Below are positions 44,577 to 53,173 of a stretch of 64,000 nucleotides of DNA, piece after piece. The notes beneath the pieces are model-generated. The model was not told where the DNA came from. It worked only from the letters and a program-made list of their open reading frames with translations, and did not search any database. The DNA lies in the NCBI RefSeq assembly GCF_003602275.1, contig NZ_QZVT01000010.1, forward strand, positions 32,467 through 96,466, given 5' to 3'. A program made the translations under genes and the position numbers. Source of the DNA: Arthrobacter cheniae (GTDB lineage Bacteria > Actinomycetota > Actinomycetes > Actinomycetales > Micrococcaceae). Every line of letters starts with the position of its first letter. Position 1 is the first letter of the stretch.

Positions 44577-44723
44577 GTGATTGTCACAGGTGTGGTCCGA
44601 GGGAACGAGCTAGACCAGGTCAGCGCCGAGGGTGCGACCTACGAAGAAGCGAAGGATCTGATGCTTTCGCGCGTGCCCGAAGGGCAGCAGCTCATCGCGA
44701 TCCATACGGACCGGGACTCGTAG
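44577..44723 (+). CDS. Small acidic protein, 48 aa
   Basis: 48 codons from a GTG at 44577, divergent from parA. The sequence (VIVTGVVRGNELDQVSAEGA; YEEAKDLMLSRVPEGQQLIA; HTDR) is strand-helix-strand with normal composition. No clear ribosome site is seen, so translation may be leaderless. No family named. Confidence 0.55.
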   Translation: MIVTGVVRGNELDQVSAEGATYEEAKDLMLSRVPEGQQLIAIHTDRDS

Positions 44724-44753
44724 AACCTGACTGTCGGGGGAGGCCGCTACGGT

Positions 44754-45062
44754 GTGCCGGTGACTTCAGCTCCCCGCCCTGGTTGGCATGGCATACCGCC
44801 AAGCGCCGACCGGTATGTGCCTCCGCTGCAGCTCGACCCACTCGATAAGCCGACAACGGAGCCGGAGAAGGCACCTGCCCTGTGGGTAAAGCTGGAGTAC
44901 CCGAACGGCCGGAAGCAGACGGTGAAGGGCTTCGCAATGGCATGGACCCCTGATGCGGTGTACGCGCAGTGGGTGGAGTTTTCGCGGGCTCGTGAGGCTT
45001 GGGTGCGGCCGGATCAGTGCCGACGGCGTGAGATCCCGGTCAAGAATCGTTTCGGGACCTGA
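44754..45062 (+). CDS. Hypothetical protein
   Basis: A 102-residue protein whose second half is well formed (PALWVKLEYPNGRKQTVKGF; AVYAQWVEFSRAREAWVRPD; CRRREIPVKNRF), looking like a small beta-barrel. The start is either GTG at 44754 or 44760. Thirty bases after the 48-residue gene and likely co-transcribed. Confidence 0.6.
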   Translation: MPVTSAPRPGWHGIPPSADRYVPPLQLDPLDKPTTEPEKAPALWVKLEYPNGRKQTVKGFAMAWTPDAVYAQWVEFSRAREAWVRPDQCRRREIPVKNRFGT

Positions 45063-45167
45063 TCGATATAGTGCGCAGCTGGGAAGTAGCGCAGGCGGGG
45101 GAGGTAATGAGCCTCTTCCAGGAAGGCGCTACCTCGCCTTTTCAACCAGCGTGTCGCCCTCGACCGG

Positions 45168-45464
45168 TTACAAGGCGGAAGTCTCCCGCAGCTGGGCGGC
45201 AATAACTCTTACCGATTCAGGGTCGTCCTGCCACCGTTCCCCGGTACGGGAACAAGCATGGAAATTAAGGACTCCTGATTCTTTTGCCGCTGCCTCCAAC
45301 TCGTCCCAAGCATTCGCCAAATCTTCCAGGGCTGCCGGGGATGGTGCAGCGTCATCGACAGGACCTACGTGACAGGCAGAGGTAGTTGTGCCCTCCGGCG
45401 AGATGGTGGCTTCTCGTTGGGGCGTCTTGTTCATCAGGGAGTTGAATAGGCGCGGCATCTTCAT
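45168..45464 (-). CDS. Hypothetical protein
   Basis: A 98-residue protein (MKMPRLFNSLMNKTPQREAT; LEDLANAWDELEAAAKESGV; DPESVRVIAAQLRETSAL), mainly helical after a disordered start. No family recognised. Confidence 0.5.
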   Translation of the reverse strand: MKMPRLFNSLMNKTPQREATISPEGTTTSACHVGPVDDAAPSPAALEDLANAWDELEAAAKESGVLNFHACSRTGERWQDDPESVRVIAAQLRETSAL

Positions 45465-45519
45465 GCCCTCAGCCTAGGCCTGCTGACCGGACACGCTATT
45501 TTTCCTTGTGCCGGCCACC

Positions 45520-45688
45520 TAGGGGTGGAGGCTGTGCACGTTCACCGTTCGCTTGGGGCGAGCTCTCCCGTGTCGGTGAGATAGGTGGGGGTGTGCAGAC
45601 GGTCAGATAGGTTCTTGCTGTCCAGGTGTGTGCGGGACAAGCAGCGGAGCGTGGGGAGCTTGTGCCGTGCACAGGTGCGGCAGGAGGC
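45520..45688 (-). repeat. Long plasmid repeat, copy C (inverted relative to B)
   Basis: Reads on the minus strand as GCCTCCTGCCGCACCTGTGC, then the shared core CGCTGCTTGTCCCGCACACA, CTGCACACCC and GTGCACAGCCTCC. With copy B it encloses the partition genes and three small genes. The rest of 45465-46002 contains nothing I can support. Confidence 0.85.
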
Positions 45689-46002
45689 ACGCTGAGAGAC
45701 CAGGGGCCGGGTTCTGACCTGAGGGTGGTTGTGAGGGGGGGGTGCAAGGCGTCGCTGGGGGGTAACGCCCTGCACCCCATCGGTCGTCGGTTCGGCGGTC
45801 TCAAGACCGAGCGGACAACACATCTACGTAATCATGAGTCTCTGACAGTTCACTGAGTTGCATGCTTGTCGGAGTGACTGTGAACAGTGCTGGCGTTTTG
45901 CTGTTCGGCGGGAGGACCGCCGGCCCCGCGGATGAGCGGGCGGGCCGTCGGTCGGTTGGCTCAGTACTTCAGTACGGGCCGCTGTGCACTTTTGAAGACG
46001 TC

Positions 46003-46230
46003 CTAGACGTCTTCGACGGCCACTTCGGCGGCGTCGGCTATAACGTCGAGGTCTTGACCATGGACCATTGCAGCGGTGATGGCTTCTTCGAGGTCGAGGG
46101 CCGCGGAGTCCAGTTCAAATTCGAGCGACTCCTTATTGGCAGCCGCTATACGGATGCGGTGAAGATCGTCGTCCATCTGCGCCTCGATTCCGGGAGGGTT
46201 AGCTAATCCGTGTGCAGGACCGTCACTCAA
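46003..46230 (-). CDS. Small acidic helical protein
   Basis: A 75-residue protein (DDDLHRIRIAAANKESLEFE; LDLEEAITAAMVHGQDLDVI; ADAAEVAVEDV), strongly acidic and helical, resembling the helix-turn-helix-like small proteins of actinobacterial plasmids. The plus-strand frame of 114 codons over the same DNA has poorer composition, so I prefer this strand. No named family. Confidence 0.45.
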   Translation of the reverse strand: MSDGPAHGLANPPGIEAQMDDDLHRIRIAAANKESLEFELDSAALDLEEAITAAMVHGQDLDVIADAAEVAVEDV

Positions 46231-46538
46231 GGATTACGCACCTGCGGCCCTGCACACGGGGCTCTGCCGGGTTCCAAGGGGGTTTCAGTGCCCAGCACAG
46301 CTGATCCCAGTCCATCACACTCCGCAGCTGAGAGTGAGCGAAGGCAGAACGCGTGAGGAACGATCGGGGCGGCACGTACAGGACACCATTGATCAGTGAC
46401 GACCTGGTGCCCTGCACGCGATACGTGCCGCACCGGCAGGAGAAGGCATTCAAACCGCTGGTGCAACAACTCCCAGTGCATCATGCCGCCACGGAACGGG
46501 TCTACCAGGGGCAGCCCTTAGCCAGTGCCAGCGGCGTG

Positions 46539-48536
46539 TTATGCAGCGTGTTTGGCTACGTTCCAGACAGTGCGGTGCAGCTCGTAGTCGTCCTCAATAG
46601 GTGGCAGCCAATACTCGTCCACCTCTGGGTCGTGCAGTTCGTGTTTGACCAGCTGGGGGACGCGGTGTCGGTCGAGCCAGGCGTGCCAGTCGGCGCGTTC
46701 CTTGCGGTACCGGGTGAGCTGCGTGGAAAAGTCGTCGGTGGCTCCGAGTCGGTCCGCGAGCTGGCGGAGGTTGGTGGTGGTGTTGATCTGCCAAGCGCCG
46801 TGGTGTCGGCGGATCATGCCAAGGTTTTCCATGGTGGATAGGTGGCCGCTGAGGGTGTTGCGGCTGATTCGGGTGGTGCTGGCCAACTCCGTGGTGGTGG
46901 GGGAGTGGCGAGCCCGTTCGATGCCTTCGTAGGCCAGGGCTGCGACATTACCGAGGACCCGGAACACGGGTCGGATGCCGTAGATCTTCCCCTTCCGCCA
47001 CGGTAGTGCCCGTGCGAGCTGCTCGAAGTGTTCGGGCAGTTGCACGGCGTAGAGGTCCGCGTTGCGGCCACGGCCACGACCGACGCGAGTCAGGATTCCG
47101 GATGAGTGTTCCTCGAGGAGGCGTAGCAGGCGGGCGATCGTCGCGTAGTGGCTTCCTGTGGCGAGGGCAAACGACCTGCATCCGACGTCGATCATGGTGC
47201 TTTCGGTCGTACGGACGTAACCGAGGATCGAGCGCATGAGTGGTTTCAGCGACACTGCCACTCGTCCGAGGGCTTCTAACTGTTGATCGAATACGGCATA
47301 CAGAACCACTTCGAGGTCATTGACTAGTTGGTGGACTGAGGCTGCGCTTGCAGGCGGTGTGTCGTTGGCTCTGCTGGAAGGTGCGGGGTAGGGGGGTGTG
47401 GGTTGGGGGTGGCTTGTGTAGCAGTTAAGGGCATGGTCTTTCCCTGTGCTGGGGATGAGTGCTTTTGAGGTGCCCTTGGTGGTCGTCCATGCTTGGGCGT
47501 TCGCCCATTCGCGTGTGAGGAGGCGGTCTGTCTTGGTGCCGTAGAGGGCTGTGAGGCCGGTGAACTGACCGGTGGTCATACCGGCGTGTACCTGGTCGAT
47601 GGTCCAGTGGCAGGCAGCGAAGTGGTTCAGGACGGCCATGCGGGCTTCTGAGTCGCTGGTGTACCGGGAGGTGTCATAGATACCGGTACGGGCCACAGTG
47701 CGTAGAACGGAGTCCTTGCGGCCGCCGGCGCCTACAGAGCCAGAATTGGGTTCGTCGGGTGCAGCTGGAGCGCGGAGAGCGAGGGTGGCGGCCGCCGCGC
47801 GGGTCTGCCGGTTCTGTTGTTCGCGCTCCACGCGGTGCAGTTCCGGCGCCAGAGTCTCACGCAGCGCGGTCAGAGCCGCCGGTGGGTTTCGATGAGTGAG
47901 GATGCGGTGCGCGTCGGTGAGGGGCGTGACGAGCATCTGGTGGCCGCCGCGCTTGTGGGCGGAACCTGGCACGCGAATACAGCCGTCGGTGACGTTGCGG
48001 TGCGGGCTCGGGTCGATGCTCGGTGTCAGGTAGCGCAGCGCTTCGATGAGCTGGCGGGCTTCCGCGGCAGGAATGGGTTGCTGGAGGGGCACGTACAGGT
48101 GCCGGCCACCACTGGGGGAACGGTCCTCGACGTAGGACACACCGGTTGAGTCCAGCACCTTCCGGAGTTGGTGGGCGTGAGCTTCCACGACAGCCGCACG
48201 GGCACCGGCGGACGTATCAAGGTCAAGACACAGTGTGTGAGCATTGCCCGCGGTGTCGTGCACCATGACCGCGGCAGGACGCTCGGGCAGGCTGCCTGTG
48301 ATGCGTAGTGGTGTGCGTGAGGGCTGGTACCGGAAGGACCCCTGGATCCAACGTCCGAGCCGGTAAACCGGCTGCCCGGCGATCAGAGGAGCGAGAGCCC
48401 ACGCAGCGTGTGCGGGGTATGAGGAATCGTTACGGCGCGGCGCGCCCGAAACGACTGGAGGAGCTTCCAGCACGTGTTGTAGAATCCTCTCGTGTATTAG
48501 AAACGTCGCGAGACGTGTTGTAGGCACGGCAGGCAC
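46539..48536 (-). CDS. PrimPol-type plasmid replication initiator
   Basis: A protein of up to 665 residues. The archaeo-eukaryotic primase motifs are seen in the N-terminal third: LCLDLDTSAG (D-x-D metal site), RSPSGGRHLYVPL and LTPSIDPSPHRN. The C-terminal part has winged-helix segments (YATIARLLRLLEEHSSGILT; SPTTTELASTTRISRNTLSG). Such fusions are replication initiators of actinobacterial plasmids. The start is uncertain: GTG codons at 48536 and at 48473 (GAGAGG upstream) are both possible. If the second is used, the direct repeats at 48473-48524 lie in the promoter. Confidence 0.8.
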   Translation of the reverse strand: MPAVPTTRLATFLIHERILQHVLEAPPVVSGAPRRNDSSYPAHAAWALAPLIAGQPVYRLGRWIQGSFRYQPSRTPLRITGSLPERPAAVMVHDTAGNAHTLCLDLDTSAGARAAVVEAHAHQLRKVLDSTGVSYVEDRSPSGGRHLYVPLQQPIPAAEARQLIEALRYLTPSIDPSPHRNVTDGCIRVPGSAHKRGGHQMLVTPLTDAHRILTHRNPPAALTALRETLAPELHRVEREQQNRQTRAAAATLALRAPAAPDEPNSGSVGAGGRKDSVLRTVARTGIYDTSRYTSDSEARMAVLNHFAACHWTIDQVHAGMTTGQFTGLTALYGTKTDRLLTREWANAQAWTTTKGTSKALIPSTGKDHALNCYTSHPQPTPPYPAPSSRANDTPPASAASVHQLVNDLEVVLYAVFDQQLEALGRVAVSLKPLMRSILGYVRTTESTMIDVGCRSFALATGSHYATIARLLRLLEEHSSGILTRVGRGRGRNADLYAVQLPEHFEQLARALPWRKGKIYGIRPVFRVLGNVAALAYEGIERARHSPTTTELASTTRISRNTLSGHLSTMENLGMIRRHHGAWQINTTTNLRQLADRLGATDDFSTQLTRYRKERADWHAWLDRHRVPQLVKHELHDPEVDEYWLPPIEDDYELHRTVWNVAKHAA
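48473..48524. repeat. Direct repeats at the rep gene start
   Basis: ACGTGTTGTAG occurs at about 48473-48483 and again at about 48514-48524, 41 bases apart (close to four helical turns). They may be operator or origin sites for the initiator. Confidence 0.5.
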
Positions 48537-48611
48537 AGCGAAAGCGGTACCTGTGGGAGCTCCTCACCGAAGATCTTGGCGGTGACACGGTGAAGAGCTC
48601 GATCAACTTGG

Positions 48612-48640
48612 ACGAAGGCCCGCGTTATGCGGGCCTTCGT
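48612..48640 (-). terminator. Hairpin terminator
   Basis: Perfect 12-base arms ACGAAGGCCCGC and complement with a 5-base loop, directly after the stop of the small regulator gene at 48644 (minus strand). Confidence 0.8.
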
Positions 48641-48643
48641 CGT

Positions 48644-48892
48644 TTAACTGGCCCGTGCCATCGGCAGGACCTCCTGGATGTTGTCGTGGTCAGCCCAGAC
48701 GGGTAGACCACGCTCGTCTAGTTCGAGATTGAGAAGAATTTTTTCCAAGCCTGCGCCAGCGCTCACGCCGAGTTTGTCGGAGAGCTCAACAAGGACTCGC
48801 TTGGCTTCGGGGGCGATGTAGTACGCCACCTGCACAGTTTCAGCACGGGTACCGCGTGGGCGGCGAGGAGGCTTTTCCATGCTCATCAACAT
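48644..48892 (-). CDS. Small DNA-binding-like protein (CopG/RHH type)
   Basis: An 82-residue protein. A basic start (EKPPRRPRGTRAETVQVAYY) leads into a strand and two helices (IAPEAKRVLVELSDKLGVSA; LEKILLNLEL), the form of a ribbon-helix-helix or similar copy-control protein. I start at the ATG at 48892; others at 48886 and 48880 follow. A 10-base palindrome lies just upstream. Adjacent to the rep gene, it could control replication (inference). Confidence 0.55.
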   Translation of the reverse strand: MLMSMEKPPRRPRGTRAETVQVAYYIAPEAKRVLVELSDKLGVSAGAGLEKILLNLELDERGLPVWADHDNIQEVLPMARAS

Positions 48893-48896
48893 ACGT

Positions 48897-48906
48897 CTAG
48901 CGCTAG
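48897..48906. promoter_or_regulatory. Palindrome CTAGCGCTAG upstream of the small regulator
   Basis: A 10-base perfect palindrome four bases before the likely start, placed as an autoregulatory operator would be. Confidence 0.35.
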
Positions 48907-48954
48907 TTGGCTGCGGGTAACTGGTCGGCGTGTCGCGCTTCAAACTCTGCATGC

Positions 48955-49686
48955 CTAGTCCTCGTCTCGTAGCGCTGATTGTCGAACAAGCGGTTCCCCA
49001 TGAACTCGGAGCGTGCGCCAGGCGACAGCAAGGCCGCCGATGACGCAGAGTGTGGAAAGCAGGCTGATGCCCTGTGCGAAGTCGTAGATGCCGGGGTAAG
49101 GGATACCAACGAAGACGAGGATCGCCCGAACGATGACGAGTGCGAACCCGACGATGAGCAGACCGGCCGCTGCGCGGCTGAGCTTGCTCTGGCTGTCTCG
49201 GAACTGTGCCGTGAGGGGCGGGATCAGGCAGCTGCAGACGTAGGCGATGTAACCGACGGCGACGCCGGTATAGGCGATTACGACCGGTTCCGTCTGGTAG
49301 AGCTCGAGCCCCGGGGACGGTTCCGGGGTGGTGGTGAAGGCGAAAAGCACCATTTCGAGGACGAAGGCAAAGATGAAGACCAGTCGTCCTTGGAACCCTC
49401 CGATGCGAGAGAAGGCTTGGTCGTCGCGCAGGCCGCGGGCTAGCTGGTTGCCGAGAATGTTGACGGCGAAGAACAGGGCGAGTTTCGCGAACAGGTCAGT
49501 GAAGTTCGTGCGCTCGAACGTGTCCTCGAAGAAGTTGTAGACGGGGGAGACCATCAGTGCGAGAGCGAAAGACAGGGCAGCCCCGCAGGTGGCGATCGCT
49601 TGATTCCGCTTCTTGGCTATGCCCGGGAGTCGTGTGGCCGCGAAGCCAAGGGACACGACGAGGATGCAGGTGAAGAGTAGGTCCAT
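48955..49686 (-). CDS. Six-helix membrane protein
   Basis: A 243-residue protein with about six to seven membrane helices (MDLLFTCILVVSLGFAATRL; GRLVFIFAFVLEMVLFAF; LLIVGFALVIVRAILVFVGI). Its ATG overlaps the stop of the regulator gene upstream (TAATG), so the two are coupled. Such HTH-plus-membrane pairs recur on actinobacterial plasmids, with unknown function. No motif for transport or catalysis seen. Confidence 0.7.
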   Translation of the reverse strand: MDLLFTCILVVSLGFAATRLPGIAKKRNQAIATCGAALSFALALMVSPVYNFFEDTFERTNFTDLFAKLALFFAVNILGNQLARGLRDDQAFSRIGGFQGRLVFIFAFVLEMVLFAFTTTPEPSPGLELYQTEPVVIAYTGVAVGYIAYVCSCLIPPLTAQFRDSQSKLSRAAAGLLIVGFALVIVRAILVFVGIPYPGIYDFAQGISLLSTLCVIGGLAVAWRTLRVHGEPLVRQSALRDED

Positions 49687-50420
49687 TAGCCGAGTGTCTC
49701 CCAGAGTGCTTGTGCGGTGTCTTGCGAGTCGATCTTCTTCTTGAGCCGTCGTCGGAGGCTCTTGAGCCGCTGGTCCACGAGGTCTAGCAGCGCGAGGTCC
49801 TCGAGGTCCCGTAGCGCGTTCTCCCGGCCCTGAGCTGGCCAGCCGGCTTCCTCAGGATCTAAAAGACCGCTGACGACGAGGCCGCCGAGTGGTGAAACGT
49901 CGGCGATGGACGCGGCGAGGATCGCCAGGTCGGGGGCCAGCTTGTTCTCCGACATGAGAGTCGAAAGGTTCGTCGTAGCGATGCCGCTGCGAGCGGACAT
50001 CTCGGATCGGATGTTGCCTGGGTCGATGGCGTCGATCCACTTCCTGACGCCGTCCGGGTGGGGGATGGGGCTGATGAGGTAGTTGGCTCCCAAGAGCCGG
50101 GCGAGGTCGGCCTTGTTCCTGCTGAGGAGTTCCACCAGCAGGTCGTTGTGCGTGAGTTGACTGATCAGCTCGGCCGTTGATGGCGGCCGCCGGTCGACGT
50201 CGAGCCCCTGGTAAGGCTCGAAGTACGCAAGGGCGGTGAGTGGGTCGAGGTTGAATGACCGGCTGAGTTTCACGACGACGTCTTCGGTGATCCGGCTACG
50301 GAATCGCTGCGTCGTGATCGTCGAGAGCCGTCGGCCGGTATGTCGGGCGATGTCGGCAGAGCCGGCAGGTAAGCCCGCCTCATTAAGCCAGGCGTCGAAC
50401 TCGCGTGCCGAGAGGCTCAC
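49686..50420 (-). CDS. Putative DNA-binding regulator paired with the membrane protein
   Basis: A 244-residue soluble protein. The N-terminal part (REFDAWLNEAGLPAGSADIA; SRITEDVVVKLSRSFNLDP) reads like an XRE-type domain with an altered recognition helix, and the remainder is helical (LLSRNKADLARLLGANYLIS). I start at the GTG at 50420, preceded by AGAAGGGG; the open frame continues to 50537 without a better start. Confidence 0.65.
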   Translation of the reverse strand: MSLSAREFDAWLNEAGLPAGSADIARHTGRRLSTITTQRFRSRITEDVVVKLSRSFNLDPLTALAYFEPYQGLDVDRRPPSTAELISQLTHNDLLVELLSRNKADLARLLGANYLISPIPHPDGVRKWIDAIDPGNIRSEMSARSGIATTNLSTLMSENKLAPDLAILAASIADVSPLGGLVVSGLLDPEEAGWPAQGRENALRDLEDLALLDLVDQRLKSLRRRLKKKIDSQDTAQALWETLG

Positions 50421-50584
50421 TGTTCCCCTTCTCGGAACGTCGGTGACGGATGGTGTATCCCCTGAGAGTATGTTTACATAAATAGCGAAGTAAATATAAT
50501 TTTGAGATTTGAGAGGCTGGGGGGCGGTCTCGATCAAGGAAGAAACGATGAGACAAGAGCGCCATCAGTTCCACCCGACGACTC

Positions 50585-50908
50585 TCAAGCACCATCCAGA
50601 TACTTCGCATAGTCAGCCAGGGCCTTGTCTCGGGCTTCGACATCCAGTCGATACATCACCCGCTGGCCGTGGCGAACCGTGTCGGCATCCGCAACGACAA
50701 TCTGCTGGTGCTCCAGGTCCTGGAGATGCCGGAACACTGTCATCGGAGTTGCGCCGAGGTCTCGAGCAATCTGCCCCGATGTCGCACCTAAAGGATGTTG
50801 CGACAGATAGCGCATCACTTCGGTCCTGATCTTGCTCATGCCGAACGTGTTCATTGCGCGCTCCGCCCAAGAGGGCGCGGCGGTAGTGGTATCGGCATCA
50901 CGGGGCAC
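50585..50908 (-). CDS. Winged-helix transcription regulator
   Basis: A 107-residue protein with an ArsR/TrmB-like winged helix: KIRTEVMRYLSQHPLGATSG, QIARDLGATPMTVFRHLQDL, HQQIVVADADTV and a wing ending in RVMYRLD. No metal-binding cysteines are present. It is divergent from the conjugation operon across a 500-base gap (50909-51422) without other genes and may regulate that operon (inference). Confidence 0.75.
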   Translation of the reverse strand: MPRDADTTTAAPSWAERAMNTFGMSKIRTEVMRYLSQHPLGATSGQIARDLGATPMTVFRHLQDLEHQQIVVADADTVRHGQRVMYRLDVEARDKALADYAKYLDGA

Positions 50909-50949
50909 CTAATCATTTTGCCGTAGATGGTCACGGTCGGATAATACAT

Positions 50950-50964
50950 TAACATTAAGTGTTA
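50950..50964. promoter_or_regulatory. AT-rich inverted repeat TAACA-TTAAG-TGTTA
   Basis: A 15-base symmetrical, AT-rich site in GC-rich surroundings, 41 bases upstream of the winged-helix gene start. A likely operator or promoter element. Confidence 0.4.
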
Positions 50965-51422
50965 GACTTGGGTGGTAGTTCAGCTTGCAGTCACACCAAG
51001 GAACATATGGACGTCGGGGCTCCGTGCTAATTGTGAATCGTGCCTGTTGGGGGCATCTGGCCCGCAAGGGTCCAAGGAAGGCAGTGATGTGGATGGTCTC
51101 GCACGTCGCCACGAATGACCGGCATATTCACGCGGTCGAGGGTACGGACACGTCCGTAACCAAGCGGTCCTCGCTGCGCTCGGGTTGTAAGGGCACTGTT
51201 TCGGTCTGCTGTCCTTCGGATCATGACGGACCGCGAGGTGTCGTCAACCGGGCGCTGCGCGCCGGCGCGTTCCGGAAAAACTTTGACCGGCCCGCTGCGC
51301 AGGAACCCCCCGCTCAAACTTGTTTCCTCCTCGCCCCGGTGAACCCGGTGGACGAAACCTCTCAATCGGTCCGTCAGAGCACTGCGTGCCAGCAGGCCAA
51401 AACAACGATGAGGGGAGCGTAG

Positions 51423-52535
51423 GTGGCGGACGAAGAGACCAAAGGATCTGGGGCGATGGTGGCCGTCGTTGCTGTTGTGGGGCTGCTGCTCGCCGGCCTT
51501 CCGGTCGCTGGGGTTGGTGCGGTGGCCGTGTTGACGCAGACCGAGGAACGTACTGGTACATGTTCGATCACGGACACCGGAACGCTGGCGTCGACCTCGA
51601 CGATCCCGAATGGTTGGGGCGACCTGGTCGATGCTGCGGCGACGACCGCGGGCCTGCCGGTGAGCGTGGTGGCCGCGCAGTTGAAGCAGGAATCAGGCTG
51701 GAACGAGGCCGCTCGGAGCCCTGTGGGTGCTCAGGGAGTGGCCCAGTTCATGCCTGGTACGTGGGCGATGTACGGGGAGGTCGGGGACCCGTACTCGGCT
51801 GAGGACGCGATTCCCGCCTACGGCCGTTACATGGCGGCTCTCAAGGACCAGGTGCAGCCGTTGGCCGGTGACGACGCGGATCTTCTGGTGAAGCTCACCC
51901 TCGCCGCCTACAACGCGGGCCCCGGTGCGGTGCAGAACGCGAAGGGCGTCCCGCCGTTCACGGAGACCCAGCAGTACATCGAGAAGATCCTGAACACCGG
52001 GCAGAACGAGTTCACCGCCGACTGTGCGGCCCCGGCCGGGGGAGTGGCGTGGGACGGGGACCTCGGCGACGGCGAGTGGACGACACCCTTGCCGGGCGGC
52101 GTGTTCACCTCCGGCTACGGGCACCGAGAAATTCAGGGCGTCCCCGCGTGGGCGCAGGAACACGTCGGCGTCGACATCTCGACCCCGGGCGCCGGCTACA
52201 ACGATGGCGGCCAGGTCATCGCCCCGACCAAGATTCAGGTCACCAGCTTCCTCCCTGTTGACGGTTGCGTCATTGCCAAGGTCATCGAGGAGGGAGAACC
52301 GGCGTTCAAGTTCAGCTTCTGCCACCTGAACAGCTACGACGTGCAAATGGGCGATGTCCTGGAACGCGGTGACATCGTCGGCATCGAGGGCAACAAAGCC
52401 GAACTCGGACGCGTGGCCACGCACCTGCACTTCGAGATTTACAGTCCTGAATCCCCGGACGCGGCCTACCCCTACAACAACTTCAACCTCGACCCCGAGC
52501 CGATCCTGAAAGAGAAAGGAGCGTGGGTGCAATGA
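51423..52535 (+). CDS. Conjugation cell-wall hydrolase: lytic transglycosylase plus M23 peptidase
   Basis: A 370-residue protein. A membrane anchor (about 11-37) is followed by an SLT domain (VAAQLKQESGWNEAARSPVG with catalytic Glu; AQGVAQFMPGTW; LAAYNAGPGAV) and an M23 domain (SGYGHREI; HVGVDIST; THLHFEI with zinc ligands). This two-enzyme wall drill is typical of Gram-positive conjugation systems (VirB1-like). The GTG at 51423 has AGGGGAG upstream. It opens an operon in which nearly all genes overlap. Confidence 0.9.
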   Translation: MADEETKGSGAMVAVVAVVGLLLAGLPVAGVGAVAVLTQTEERTGTCSITDTGTLASTSTIPNGWGDLVDAAATTAGLPVSVVAAQLKQESGWNEAARSPVGAQGVAQFMPGTWAMYGEVGDPYSAEDAIPAYGRYMAALKDQVQPLAGDDADLLVKLTLAAYNAGPGAVQNAKGVPPFTETQQYIEKILNTGQNEFTADCAAPAGGVAWDGDLGDGEWTTPLPGGVFTSGYGHREIQGVPAWAQEHVGVDISTPGAGYNDGGQVIAPTKIQVTSFLPVDGCVIAKVIEEGEPAFKFSFCHLNSYDVQMGDVLERGDIVGIEGNKAELGRVATHLHFEIYSPESPDAAYPYNNFNLDPEPILKEKGAWVQ

Positions 52536-53173
52536 CCTATCGCTCACGCGCACACCTGTACCGGACAGCAGCTCTCGTGGTCTCGATGGTCGCCCTGACC
52601 AGCTGCGGCGTTGATGCTCCGGCAGCTGAGGACGACGTCGCGCCTATCTCCGCGCCGACGACGATCTCCGAAGGCTCCTCCACCTCCGCTGCGGCCGAGG
52701 AGGTCCTGGGTGGCGACACCTTCGCGTCCCCTGAGGACGCTGACCGTTCCGATGTCGAGTCGACGGCCCGAGTTGCTGCCCTGATGCTGCACTCCTGGGA
52801 CACGACGGTGGATCGCACGGAGACAGCGGCCACGGTCCGCGCGAAGCCGCTGATGAGTGAGGAGTGGGCGGCGAACCAGATCGAACCGGAACGGAACGCG
52901 AGCAACGGTGATTGGCTGGAACCAGCCGAGCACCGCGCCTACAGCGTTCCGCGAGCTGTTCCCGCGATCGGTGACGCCGCTCAGGACGTCTCCCCGGACA
53001 AGGCGATCCGGGTCCTCGACGTTACCTGGCGGTGGGTTGCACGGGATGAGACACCGCTCGAGGGCAGCGGCCAGCGGCAGGTGACTCTCTACCTCGAGAA
53101 GGTGGACGGCCGGTGGGACGTCGTCGGGCACCAGACCCGGGACCTGACCGCAGCGGTTGGGGGTCAACGATGA
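52532..53173 (+). CDS. Conjugation-operon lipoprotein
   Basis: A 213-residue lipoprotein (lipobox VALTSCGVD at about residue 25). After an acidic linker comes a domain with VESTARVAALMLHSWDTTVD and TLYLEKVDGRWDVVGHQTRD, the latter like the closing strand of NTF2-type folds. The ATG overlaps the previous stop (ATGA). Position suggests an outer component of the secretion machine. Confidence 0.7.
   Translation: MTYRSRAHLYRTAALVVSMVALTSCGVDAPAAEDDVAPISAPTTISEGSSTSAAAEEVLGGDTFASPEDADRSDVESTARVAALMLHSWDTTVDRTETAATVRAKPLMSEEWAANQIEPERNASNGDWLEPAEHRAYSVPRAVPAIGDAAQDVSPDKAIRVLDVTWRWVARDETPLEGSGQRQVTLYLEKVDGRWDVVGHQTRDLTAAVGGQR

Noticed and set aside
45862..46206. Plus-strand frame of 114 codons opposite the small acidic gene
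   Set aside because: Irregular composition and no ribosome site; the minus-strand frame reads better, though certainty is low.
50985..51422. Plus-strand frame of 145 codons before the cell-wall hydrolase
   Set aside because: No family or start signal and poor composition; more likely a long leader or regulatory region of the conjugation operon.
51693..52553. Minus-strand frame of 286 codons opposite the cell-wall hydrolase
   Set aside because: Shadow in GC-rich coding DNA; the plus strand encodes SLT and M23 motifs.
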